DNA from: Chloroflexota bacterium
GTDB lineage: Bacteria; Chloroflexota; Anaerolineae; Anaerolineales; Villigracilaceae
Assembly (NCBI GenBank): GCA_021414245.1
Contig: JAIOOU010000003.1
Location: 744,001-808,000, forward strand
Length of the DNA: 64,000 nt
Reading direction: 5' to 3'
The translations under genes were made by a program, and so were the position numbers. The notes beneath the pieces were generated by a model. That model had not been told where the DNA came from. It made no database searches and saw nothing but the letters and a program-made list of their open reading frames with translations. This document shows, one piece after another, positions 41,663 to 50,468 of this stretch; the first letter of the stretch is position 1; every line of letters begins with the position of its first letter.

Positions 41663-42832
41663 ATGGAATTAAATCCTGTATTTTCAATGCTTGGACGCAG
41701 GCTGCGTTTGGCTGTTATCGGCGGCGGACCGGGGTCTTTTATCGGAGCCATGCACAGGCAGGCCGCCAGGCTGGATGACCGCTACGAAATTGTCACAGGT
41801 GTTCTTTCCTCTGATCCCGAAAAATCAAAAAATGCGGGCCGCGAGCTCGGATTTGCTGCTGATCGATTGTATTCCACGGTGGGTCAATTACTGCAGACTG
41901 AGGCCGTCCGTCCGGATGGGGTGGATGTGGTCGCCATCATGACTCCGAATGACAGTCATTTTGAGTATGCCATGGCTGCCCTTGAATGCGGATTTGATGT
42001 CATTTGTGACAAGCCGATGACCAACACCCTTCAGGAAGCGGAAGTTTTACATGACAAGGTCCAGCAATCCGGACTGGTTTTCTGCCTGACTCATAATTAC
42101 ACAGGATATCCAATGGTCCGCCAGGCGAAAGCCATGATCGAGGATGGGCAGTTGGGAGTCATACGGCTGGTTCAGGTGGAATATGTTCAGGGCGGAAAAG
42201 CCGATGAAACAAAACCAATGCCCGATGTGATGACCTGGAAATACGATCCGATCCGTGGCGGTCCATCCCGGGTCATGGGCGATATTGGAACCCATGCCCA
42301 TAATCTGGTCCGATTTATTACAGGTCTTGAATTATCCGAAGTTTCCGCGGAGATCGGGACGATCGTTCCCGGCCGGCTCATTCATGACTTTGCCGGGGCC
42401 CTGCTTCGATTTGAGAATGGTGCCCGGGGAAATTTCTGGGTGACCCAGGCTGCTGCCGGCGTGGAGAATTGTCTCCGTATTCGGGTCAGCGGCAGCAAAG
42501 GCAGTCTGGAATGGATGCAGGAATTTCCCCAAAGCTTGACTTTTAAACCCTTGCAGGGTCCTTCCCAAACCAGAACGCCCAACGGTCCCGGGACCTTGCC
42601 GCTGGCTGCGCGTTCCAGCCGGATCGTCGCCGGGCACCCTGAGGGATTTCACGAAGCCTTTGCCAATCTGTATTCAGATGCAGCGGAAGTGATCAGTGCC
42701 CGTCGCGCTGGAAAGGAGGCCGACCCCTTGGCTTCTTATTTTCCGAATTCCCTGGATGGGTTGCTGGGAATCCGTTTTGTGGAAAGTGTGATCCAATCCA
42801 GCAAGGCTGACGGTAAGTGGACCCAATGTTGA
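41663..42832 (+). CDS. Gfo/Idh/MocA family oxidoreductase
   Basis: 389 residues from ATG at 41663 (gtaagagg before it). The N-terminal NAD(P)-binding RLAVIGGGPGSF begins the Rossmann fold. CDKPMTNTLQEAEVL is the EKP-like motif with the catalytic lysine. GDIGTHAHNLVRF holds the catalytic histidine. Family members oxidise or reduce sugars at C2-C4 or inositols. With the aldo-keto reductase it could convert the sugar ring before kinase action. Substrate is unknown. Confidence 0.88.
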   Translation: MELNPVFSMLGRRLRLAVIGGGPGSFIGAMHRQAARLDDRYEIVTGVLSSDPEKSKNAGRELGFAADRLYSTVGQLLQTEAVRPDGVDVVAIMTPNDSHFEYAMAALECGFDVICDKPMTNTLQEAEVLHDKVQQSGLVFCLTHNYTGYPMVRQAKAMIEDGQLGVIRLVQVEYVQGGKADETKPMPDVMTWKYDPIRGGPSRVMGDIGTHAHNLVRFITGLELSEVSAEIGTIVPGRLIHDFAGALLRFENGARGNFWVTQAAAGVENCLRIRVSGSKGSLEWMQEFPQSLTFKPLQGPSQTRTPNGPGTLPLAARSSRIVAGHPEGFHEAFANLYSDAAEVISARRAGKEADPLASYFPNSLDGLLGIRFVESVIQSSKADGKWTQC

Positions 42833-42901
42833 TTCCCGGTGGATGGCCTCCGGATCGTGCAACTCCTGTTGGCATGGGTCTGTGGTTTAGGGAGATGAAG
42901 C

Positions 42902-43885
42902 ATGCAATATCGTGAACTTGGAAGAACGGGGTGGCAGGTTTCAACGGTCTCGTTTGGGGCGTGGGCAATCGGCGGTTCATGGGGCAATGTGAATGACAGG
43001 GATTCGCTGGCCGCGTTGCATCGTTCCATCGATCTGGGAGTGAATTTCATTGATACTGCGGATGTGTACGGTGACGGCCGGTCCGAGAGGCTGGTGGCTC
43101 AGTTGCGCAGGGAGCGCAAGGAGACCATTTATGTGGCAACCAAAGCCGGCCGCCGTCTCGACCCGCATGCGGCTGGCGGATACAACCGTATAAATCTGAC
43201 GTCCTTTGTGGAACGCAGTTTAAAAAACCTTAATGTGGAAGCCATTGACCTATTACAACTGCATTGTCCTCCGACCCAGGTGTATTACATGCCGGAAACC
43301 TTTGGTGTGCTGGACGACCTTGTCAGTGCCGGAAAATTACGCCATTATGGCGTAAGCGTCGAGAAGGTCGAGGAAGCCTTAAAGGCGGTGGAATATCACA
43401 ATGTTCAAACCGTGCAGATCATTTTCAACATTTTCCGGCAGCGCCCCTCAGAATTATTCTTCAATGAGGCAATTCGCCGCAAAATCGGAATTATTGTGCG
43501 GGTCCCGCTTGCGAGCGGATTGCTGACCGGCAAACTATCGGCAAAATCCACCTTTGAGTCAGATGACCACCGGTCTTTCAATCGCAACGGGGAATCCTTT
43601 GACCGGGGGGAAACCTTTTCAGGCGTGGATTATGGGACCGGATTGCTGGCCGTGGATGAACTTCGGGCCCTGGTTCCTTCGAGCTGGAGCATGCCGCAAT
43701 TTGCACTTCGCTGGATCTTGATGTTTGAAGCGGTTACATGCACGATCCCGGGGGCGAAAAGTCCCGCCCAGGCCGAGGACAATATTGCCGCATCGGATTT
43801 GTCCGCCCTCGATCCAGGCGTGATGAAAAAAATTCGCTCCATATACGATGCACATATTCGTGAACTTGTGCATAATCATTGGTAG
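42902..43885 (+). CDS. aldo-keto reductase
   Basis: 327 residues. MQYRELGRTGWQVSTVSFG is the usual AKR start. Tetrad residues are seen: Asp in DTADVYGDG (Asp and Tyr), Lys in VATKAGR, His in LLQLHCPP. NADPH-binding segment IPGAKSPAQAEDN is present. It would reduce a sugar aldehyde or ketone, possibly the pentose of the operon. It is 69 bases after the Gfo/Idh gene in the same direction. Confidence 0.9.
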   Translation: MQYRELGRTGWQVSTVSFGAWAIGGSWGNVNDRDSLAALHRSIDLGVNFIDTADVYGDGRSERLVAQLRRERKETIYVATKAGRRLDPHAAGGYNRINLTSFVERSLKNLNVEAIDLLQLHCPPTQVYYMPETFGVLDDLVSAGKLRHYGVSVEKVEEALKAVEYHNVQTVQIIFNIFRQRPSELFFNEAIRRKIGIIVRVPLASGLLTGKLSAKSTFESDDHRSFNRNGESFDRGETFSGVDYGTGLLAVDELRALVPSSWSMPQFALRWILMFEAVTCTIPGAKSPAQAEDNIAASDLSALDPGVMKKIRSIYDAHIRELVHNHW

Positions 43886-43921
43886 AAACCGCCATTTGAG
43901 GCCGGATTCCAAAACATTAAA

Positions 43922-44773
43922 ATGAACAAGCGCATCCTGAAAAATGATTTTGTCCAGATCGAATATTTAACAGACTCCCTTCGAATTGTTGGGCTGACCC
44001 CGGCCGGCAAAAAAAATTTGCTGGCGGATCTGAGTGATTTTCCGCCGATCCCAACGCCTTACGGAGAATTTCGTTTCCGCGGCGGACATCGCTTGTGGCA
44101 TGCCCCGGAGGCCATGCCGCGGACTTATGTGCCGGATGCCGGCAAAATCACCATCACAGAATTTTCAGACGGGGTTCTGCTCGAAGCGCCGGTGGAATCC
44201 GGAACTGGAATCAAGAAGAAAATTGAAATCCGCCTCGCCAGGGATGAACCTTCGATCCGGTTGATCCATACCCTTGTCAATGATGGCTTGTGGACGGTTA
44301 AATTGGCGCCCTGGGCGATCTCCCAGTTTCGATTGGGTGGAACGGTGATCCTGCCGATGCCGGTTGAGAATGTGGATTCCCAAGGGCTGCTCCACAATCG
44401 CCAGTTTTCATTCTGGCCGTATGCCCATATTAATGATCCGCGATTTCAGATGAATGACCGGTTCGCATTCTTGGACGCGAAGGCGCTTCTGCCCCCGTTC
44501 AAGATGGGATATTTTAACCGGCATGGATGGATGGCCTACTGGATGGATGGTACGCTGTTCCGAAAGTCATTCGATATTCAGGCTGACCTGCCTCACCCGG
44601 ATAATAATTGCAATGCGGAAGTTTATTGCAACGATCAGTTTGTGGAACTTGAAAGCCTTGCGCCACTGGTGAAATTAATTCCCGGCGGCGCAGTCACTCA
44701 CACGGAGATATGGGATATCCTGCCGGGCCTCGATACGCTGCCGGCAGAGATTCGGAATGCTTTGACCGTGTAA
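43922..44773 (+). CDS. mutarotase-like (DUF4380-type) protein
   Basis: 283 residues. GGHRLWHAPEAMPRTYVPD matches the GGxRLWxAPE pattern of DUF4380-like proteins with the galactose-mutarotase (beta-sandwich) fold. Members may epimerise sugars at C1 or bind them, but proof is lacking. It starts 36 bases after the aldo-keto reductase and 59 bases precede the xylulokinase start. Cytoplasmic, no signal peptide. Confidence 0.72.
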   Translation: MNKRILKNDFVQIEYLTDSLRIVGLTPAGKKNLLADLSDFPPIPTPYGEFRFRGGHRLWHAPEAMPRTYVPDAGKITITEFSDGVLLEAPVESGTGIKKKIEIRLARDEPSIRLIHTLVNDGLWTVKLAPWAISQFRLGGTVILPMPVENVDSQGLLHNRQFSFWPYAHINDPRFQMNDRFAFLDAKALLPPFKMGYFNRHGWMAYWMDGTLFRKSFDIQADLPHPDNNCNAEVYCNDQFVELESLAPLVKLIPGGAVTHTEIWDILPGLDTLPAEIRNALTV

Positions 44774-44832
44774 TCAAGCTTGCAGGAAAATCACAGGCTT
44801 TATATGAATCATTAGACAATTGGAATGCACTC

Positions 44833-46320
44833 ATGGACTATCTTCTCGGAATTGACACATCCACCACATCCAGCAAGGCCCTGTTGATCGACTTACAGGG
44901 TAATCTGATCGCGGTTGCCTCATCGCCGCATACACTGCAAACCCCAAAACCGTTGTGGTCCGAACAGGATCCACGGGAATGGTGGCAGGCCGTCTCAGCC
45001 AGCATAAAGCTCGTTTTGGAGAAGGCCGGCGTGGGCACGGAAAGAATCGCAGCCGTCGGTTTGACCGGCCAGATGCATGGGTTGGTCCTGCTGGACGGAC
45101 AGGGACAAGTCCTTCGTCCGGCCATCCTATGGAATGACCAGCGCACGCAAAGCCAATGTGACGAGATCCATCAACGAATCGGGAGGGAACGGTTTATTCA
45201 GATCACAGGCAATGTGGCGCTGACCGGTTTCACGGCACCAAAGATTTTATGGGTAAAAGAAAATGAGCCGGAAGTTTATGCAAAAGCAAAACATGTTTTG
45301 CTGCCGAAGGATTACATCCGTTACAAGTTGACCGGCGAATATGCGATGGACAAGGCCGACGGCGCCGGCACGGTGTTGTTTGACCTTAAGTCCCGTACCT
45401 GGTCTGCGGAGATTTTAAAAGCGCTGGACATCGATCCTGCCTGGATGCCGCCGGTGTTTGAAGGCCCGGTATTTACCGGCAAGGTGACGGAGGAAGCCGC
45501 ATCCATCACCGGACTGAAAGCTGGCACGCCCGTTGTAGCCGGGGGCGGCGACCAGGCAGCCCAGGCTGTGGGGGTAGGCGCGGTGGAACCGGGTATTGTC
45601 GGATTGACGGTCGGTACAAGCGGTGTGATCTTTGCGACCACACCTTCTGCATTGGTGGAACCGCAAGGCCGGCTGCATGCGTTCTGTCATGCGGTGCCGG
45701 GCATGTGGCATTTCATGGGCGTCATGCTTTCGGCTGCTGGAAGCCTGCAATGGTATCGCGATTCACTGGCACCTGAAATGAGTTTTGACGATCTGTTGGC
45801 GGAAGCTGAAACTGTTCCTGCGGGAAGTGAAGGTTTGCAATTCCTGCCTTATTTGAGCGGCGAGCGCACTCCTTATCCCGACCCACTGGCACGCGGAGCC
45901 TTCATTGGTTTAACGCTCCGGCATGGCCGGGCTCACATGACCCGGGCCGTTCTGGAAGGGGTCTCCTTTGGGCTGAAGGACAGTTTTACATTGATTCAAA
46001 ATGCAGGGCTCGGAAAGATCGATCAGGTCCGCGCTTCCGGCGGCGGCACCAAAGGCGCGTTATGGAGACAGATCCTTGCATCGGTTTTGGAAGCGGAGTT
46101 GGTCACGGTCAACACCACTGAAGGGGCCGCCTATGGCGCGGCCCTCCTGGCGGGCGTCGGTGCCGGGGCCTGGCCCGATGTTCAGTCAGCCTGCAAGAGC
46201 TGCATCAAGATCACAGGCAGCACGCTGCCTGATCCCTCCCAATTGCAGGCATACCGCAAGTCGTATGCCCTTTATCAGGAGCTATATCCCGCCTTGAGAT
46301 CCAGTTTTGAAAAGATGTAG
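44833..46320 (+). CDS. xylB: xylulokinase
   Basis: 495 residues from the ATG at 44833. FGGY-kinase motifs are all seen: DYLLGIDTSTTSSKALL (phosphate 1), GLTGQMHGLVLLD, WNDQRTQSQC, TGFTAPKILWVKENEPEVY, LPKDYIRYKLTG, and late GGGTKGALWRQI. The MHG near residue 77 with the catalytic Asp in the GGGDQAAQAVG region match XylB. It phosphorylates D-xylulose to xylulose 5-phosphate for the pentose phosphate path. No xylose isomerase is nearby, so the ketose may come from another step. Confidence 0.92.
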   Translation: MDYLLGIDTSTTSSKALLIDLQGNLIAVASSPHTLQTPKPLWSEQDPREWWQAVSASIKLVLEKAGVGTERIAAVGLTGQMHGLVLLDGQGQVLRPAILWNDQRTQSQCDEIHQRIGRERFIQITGNVALTGFTAPKILWVKENEPEVYAKAKHVLLPKDYIRYKLTGEYAMDKADGAGTVLFDLKSRTWSAEILKALDIDPAWMPPVFEGPVFTGKVTEEAASITGLKAGTPVVAGGGDQAAQAVGVGAVEPGIVGLTVGTSGVIFATTPSALVEPQGRLHAFCHAVPGMWHFMGVMLSAAGSLQWYRDSLAPEMSFDDLLAEAETVPAGSEGLQFLPYLSGERTPYPDPLARGAFIGLTLRHGRAHMTRAVLEGVSFGLKDSFTLIQNAGLGKIDQVRASGGGTKGALWRQILASVLEAELVTVNTTEGAAYGAALLAGVGAGAWPDVQSACKSCIKITGSTLPDPSQLQAYRKSYALYQELYPALRSSFEKM

Positions 46321-46357
46321 GGAGGCGGGTTTTCGATAACGATCTTATAATCGTTGC

Positions 46358-48745
46358 ATGCGTACGAAGTTAAGAACCGGTTGGAATGGATTTGCCGTTT
46401 TAGCTCTTTTTCTTTTCGCCACCGTTCCCATCTATCTTTTTCATGACCTTCCTTCCATTAATGACCTGCCTGAAAAAATAAATCAACCCAGCATCCGGAT
46501 CACTGACCGAAATGGACGCCTGCTCTATGAGATCCTCCCGGTCACGGGTGGACGAAATGCCGTGCTGGGCATCGAGAGCCTGCCTCAATGCGTAAAAGAC
46601 GCGACCATCGCAGTGGAGGACAAGAATTTTTATGAAAATCCCGGCGTGGACTTTGGCGGGATTTTGCGCGCCTTGTGGATCAACCTGCGGGGTGGGGAGA
46701 CTCTTTCCGGGGGAAGCACCATCACCCAGCAAGTGGCACGAACCTTGCTGTTGAGTGATGAAAAAAGTCAGCGGACGATTCGCCGAAAACTGCGCGAGAC
46801 CGTACTGGCCTGGGGGTTGACCCGGGTGTATTCCAAGGATGAGATCCTGGCCCTGTATCTCAATCAGATCTACTACGGCGGTTTGGCATACGGGATCGAA
46901 GCCGCATCTCAGACCTATTTTGGAAAACCAGCCTCAGATCTGCTCCTGCCGGAGTGCGCCCTGCTGGCGGGCCTGCCCCAGACCCCGGGAGTCTATGACC
47001 CGTTTACGAATCCAGATCTGGCAATCGAGCGCCAGCATGTGGTGCTCGATTTGATGGAGAAGAACGGATACATCACCTCCTCGCAAAAAAAGGACGCCGA
47101 GAATGCCCCCCTCAGTTACAATGCCGAGCCGTATCCCATTGAGGCGCCGCATTTTATCTGGATGGTGAAAGATCAACTGGATGAACTCTTTGCTTCAGGC
47201 ACGCTGCACGCGCAGCAAAGCCTGGTGGTGCGCACCACACTTGACCTGAGCATGCAAAATCTCGCTGAGGAGATCGTCAGGAGGCGAATTGATGGATTTA
47301 AGCCCGGGCCGGGAGAGATCAACCGGAATGTGAACAATGCCGCGTTGGTGGTGATCCACCCGCAGACCGGTGAGATCCTGACCCTAGTGGGCAGTGTGGA
47401 TTACTTCGACTCGTCCATTCACGGCGCGATCAACATGGCGATCACGCCGCGACAATCGGGTTCGGCGTTTAAACCGGTCATGTATGCAGCCGCGCTCGAC
47501 CCGCATCAACCGGACCCCTTGACTGCCGCGTCAACCCTGATGGATGTGCCTCATACCTTCACCACCAGGGATGGCCAGCCTTATCAACCGGTGAATTACG
47601 ATGGCAGGGAGCATGGGTTTGTGTCGGTGCGCGATTCGCTGGCATCCTCATTGAATGTTCCCGCAGTATTGGTGTTGCAAAAAATCGGCATTGAGAATGT
47701 GATCTCGCTGGCACAAAAACTTGGCATTCAATCGTTACAGGACCCGGGACAATATGACCTATCCCTGGCCCTTGGCGGCGGGGAAATGAGTCTGCTTGAA
47801 CTCTGCGGTGCTTATTCCGCATTCGCCGACGCCGGCACATACCAGGAAGTCGTCTCCATCCTGGATGTTCGTGACGCGGATGGAATGATGATTTATGTGC
47901 CTGAAAAATATCCTGCACGGCAGGTTGTGGATCCGCGCGTAGCCTGGCTGATTTCCGACATTCTCGGCGATGACCAGGCCCGTTCATTGGGGTTTGGGGT
48001 CAATAGTGTTTTGAAGATCGACCGCACCGCCGCAGTCAAGACCGGTACGACCACCAATTTTCACGACAATTGGACGATCGGATATACGCCCGACATGCTG
48101 GTGGGCGTTTGGGTGGGAAACAGCAACTACCAGGCCATGCATGATGTCACAGGTCTAACCGGTGCCGCACCCATTTGGGCCGAGGTCATGCGAACCGTGT
48201 TGCAGGGCCAGCCGGATGAAAAATTCAGGCAGCCCCCGGGCATGATCCGAACCGAGGTCTGTGACCTGTCTGGATTGCTGCCGACCGAGGCTTGTCCACA
48301 TATCAAAGGCGAATGGTTCATTGAGGGCACTCAACCGGTGACCCATGACAGCTATTATGAGTTGACTTCCACCGGCGGGCTTGTTTTGAATATCCCGGTC
48401 GAGGCGCAGGCATGGGCGCGGTCGCAGGGCTACCGATTAATTGACGATTCCAACCCTGAAGCGAATCTGACTCTCATATTTCCCATTGACGGGACGACCT
48501 TTCGCATCACCCCTGACCTTGACCTGAGTGCACAACAAATTGAAGTCTCCTTGCTGACGGATTCTGAACTGGCACAGGCAACCTTTTTTGTCGATGGCAT
48601 TGGTATGGTGACAGTACCCGCCTCCCCTTATCAGTTTTGGTGGAAGTTGTCCGCCGGCCAACATCGCTTTTGGGCTGAAGGTGTAACCGCCAGCGGACAA
48701 GTTCTCAAGAGCAACGTTGTTACCATTACGGTACTTAATGAATGA
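46358..48745 (+). CDS. pbpC: bifunctional penicillin-binding protein, PbpC-like
   Basis: 795 residues. Membrane helix at about 10-28. Glycosyltransferase domain: EDKNFYENPGVDFGG (catalytic Glu87) and GGSTITQQVAR. Transpeptidase motifs: SAFK (Ser369, Lys372), SLN (431-433) and KTG (561-563). A C-terminal BiPBP_C domain (about 700-795) marks it as PBP1c-like. PBP1c genes are often beside alpha-2-macroglobulin genes, and one begins 1.7 kb away here. It builds peptidoglycan. Confidence 0.93.
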   Translation: MRTKLRTGWNGFAVLALFLFATVPIYLFHDLPSINDLPEKINQPSIRITDRNGRLLYEILPVTGGRNAVLGIESLPQCVKDATIAVEDKNFYENPGVDFGGILRALWINLRGGETLSGGSTITQQVARTLLLSDEKSQRTIRRKLRETVLAWGLTRVYSKDEILALYLNQIYYGGLAYGIEAASQTYFGKPASDLLLPECALLAGLPQTPGVYDPFTNPDLAIERQHVVLDLMEKNGYITSSQKKDAENAPLSYNAEPYPIEAPHFIWMVKDQLDELFASGTLHAQQSLVVRTTLDLSMQNLAEEIVRRRIDGFKPGPGEINRNVNNAALVVIHPQTGEILTLVGSVDYFDSSIHGAINMAITPRQSGSAFKPVMYAAALDPHQPDPLTAASTLMDVPHTFTTRDGQPYQPVNYDGREHGFVSVRDSLASSLNVPAVLVLQKIGIENVISLAQKLGIQSLQDPGQYDLSLALGGGEMSLLELCGAYSAFADAGTYQEVVSILDVRDADGMMIYVPEKYPARQVVDPRVAWLISDILGDDQARSLGFGVNSVLKIDRTAAVKTGTTTNFHDNWTIGYTPDMLVGVWVGNSNYQAMHDVTGLTGAAPIWAEVMRTVLQGQPDEKFRQPPGMIRTEVCDLSGLLPTEACPHIKGEWFIEGTQPVTHDSYYELTSTGGLVLNIPVEAQAWARSQGYRLIDDSNPEANLTLIFPIDGTTFRITPDLDLSAQQIEVSLLTDSELAQATFFVDGIGMVTVPASPYQFWWKLSAGQHRFWAEGVTASGQVLKSNVVTITVLNE

Positions 48746-48762
48746 CCTCATCCAAATTACGA

Positions 48763-48805
48763 TAAAAAAACCAGAGCGCCTTTTTAGGTCAGCCCTGGTT
48801 TTTCA
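48763..48805. terminator. bidirectional terminator
   Basis: aaaaaccagagc pairs with gccctggttttt (two mismatches) around a T-rich loop. It lies between the converging pbpC-like gene (plus) and histidine kinase gene (minus). Confidence 0.75.
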
Positions 48806-48809
48806 TTTT

Positions 48810-50078
48810 TCAGACAGAATGATCCGGTGGATCAATCGGCAACTGCAGGTAGAACGTGCTGCCCGGAAAATTGGTTTCATCGTGTCCGGGGCTTTCCACC
48901 CAGGCCCTGCCGCCATGCGCACGGGCCACGCCGCGCACAATTGCGAGACCCAGCCCGGGTCCTCCGCCTTTAAAGGTTGTTTTCCCGGAGGAGTGTATGG
49001 TCACATCGCCCACCTGATAGAACTTTTCAAATACGAGATCATGATGTTCGGCATCCAGGCCGATCCCCGAATCCCGAATGCTGATCTCGACCCCGGGCAC
49101 GTTTTTCTCCATGACCACAGGACGGGCGCTCAAGGTCACCCTGCCCTGATCCGGCGTATATTTGATCGCATTAACAGCCAGATGGTACAGGGCCTTTTGG
49201 ATAAGGGTGGGGTCGCCATTGATGTTGGGAGCCTCAAAATCCGGGGTTAGGGTCAATTCAATTCCCCGTTCCGAGGCAGCAACTGCCAGCTCGTTCATGA
49301 TGTCAAGGATGACGCGCTTAAGCGGCACGGGGGCGGCATGGATTTTTAAAGTGTCGTTGTCAATGCGGGTCACATCCAGCATGGTGTTGACGACCTCATG
49401 CATGCGGTCCGTGCCCTTGAGAATCCCGTCCATGACTTCGATCAGGGAGGGGTTGGCCTTGATTTCGATAAAAGTGCCCAGCAGGTTGACGTAGCCTTTG
49501 ACGATCGTCAAAGGGGTGCGAAGTTCATGAGCGGCGACTTGAATAAATTCCAGTTTGTTGCGGTCGAGCTGGTGCAGGATCTTGTTGGTATTCTGCAGAT
49601 CCTGGATCGCCATCTGATCGTTTTCCCGCATCCTGTCCAGTGTGGTGCGGATGATGTTTATGGCCATGCGTGGACTTCTACTAAGCATGGTCTCGAAATC
49701 CTTTTTATCCATCTCCAGAACGGTGCAATCCGTCAGCGCGCGGACCGTGGCCGCGCGCGGGGCATTCTGGATCAAAGCCATCTCGCCAACCAGATCCCCC
49801 CTGGCGGCAATCCGCAACACACGCTCCCCATCCTGGTCGCTGACCTTTTTGGTAATGGATGCATTTCCATCGGCGATGATGTAGAAGACCTCTTCGTAGG
49901 CGCCTTCGTGGCATAAAATGTGACCGGCCGGATATGTGCGGAGATCGGACAAAGCCGCCATCTCCTGCAGTTCCTCATCCGCGAGACCGCTAAATGCAAG
50001 GCGTAAAAGGGAAATCTTATCAATCGGTTGAGCTTCATTCATCAAGGCCAAGTATACCTCTGGCGGGATGAAGGACAA
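48810..50078 (-). CDS. soluble histidine kinase with cyclic-nucleotide-binding domain
   Basis: 422 residues. A cNMP-binding domain (about 30-140) has the phosphate cassette GDLVGEMALIQNAPRAATV. A helical linker is followed by the H-box VAAHELRTPL (His184) and a HATPase_c domain with N, G1 and G2 boxes (NAIKYTP, DSGIGLD, GPGLGLAIVRG). No membrane helix or receiver is present, so it is cytoplasmic and its response regulator is elsewhere. It may sense a cyclic nucleotide. It lies beside PspC and the macroglobulins, hence possible envelope role. Confidence 0.9.
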   Translation of the reverse strand: MSFIPPEVYLALMNEAQPIDKISLLRLAFSGLADEELQEMAALSDLRTYPAGHILCHEGAYEEVFYIIADGNASITKKVSDQDGERVLRIAARGDLVGEMALIQNAPRAATVRALTDCTVLEMDKKDFETMLSRSPRMAINIIRTTLDRMRENDQMAIQDLQNTNKILHQLDRNKLEFIQVAAHELRTPLTIVKGYVNLLGTFIEIKANPSLIEVMDGILKGTDRMHEVVNTMLDVTRIDNDTLKIHAAPVPLKRVILDIMNELAVAASERGIELTLTPDFEAPNINGDPTLIQKALYHLAVNAIKYTPDQGRVTLSARPVVMEKNVPGVEISIRDSGIGLDAEHHDLVFEKFYQVGDVTIHSSGKTTFKGGGPGLGLAIVRGVARAHGGRAWVESPGHDETNFPGSTFYLQLPIDPPDHSV

Positions 50079-50139
50079 TTGCTTTTAAATGATAATTTAG
50101 GGTGTTGTGATAATTTCCCCGTGAAGTGGCTGCAGGGCC

Positions 50140-50184
50140 TGATCACGCCCGTTGAAACTTAAATGGCTTCAACGGGCGTGATCA
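50140..50184. terminator. long-arm bidirectional terminator
   Basis: tgatcacgcccgttgaa (50140-50156) and ttcaacgggcgtgatca (50168-50184) are perfect 17-base inverted copies with an 11-base loop. It is followed on the plus strand by tttattta. It separates PspC (minus, ends at 50190) from the histidine kinase start. Confidence 0.82.
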
Positions 50185-50189
50185 TTTAT

Positions 50190-50384
50190 TTATTCACTGG
50201 GGACAATCATGGCAATGATCAGATAGAGCAGGATTCCCGGAACGCCACCGGGGATGAGAGCGATCAGAAAGGCTAGCCGAAACCAAAAGGAACTGATCCC
50301 GAAGAATTCCGCTAGGCCTCCGCACACTCCCGCGATCACACGGTTGTTCCGTGAACGTCTTAAGGCCATTCGTTGTGTTGTCAT
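50190..50384 (-). CDS. PspC domain protein
   Basis: 64 residues from the ATG at 50384 (GGAGG at about 50392), which is preferred over a start four codons earlier. RRSRNNRVIAGVCGGLAEFFGI is the PspC core, then a membrane helix (RLAFLIALIPGGVPGILLYLIIAMIVP). PspC joins phage-shock/envelope-stress responses in E. coli; in other bacteria single PspC proteins act alone. A terminator follows. Confidence 0.9.
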   Translation of the reverse strand: MTTQRMALRRSRNNRVIAGVCGGLAEFFGISSFWFRLAFLIALIPGGVPGILLYLIIAMIVPSE

Positions 50385-50468
50385 GTGAACCTCCAAAATA
50401 AGTTGATGTCATCCAAATATACGCAGGTCTCCGAAAATGGATGCAAGCCAGCCGGGGGGCTCAAGGAT

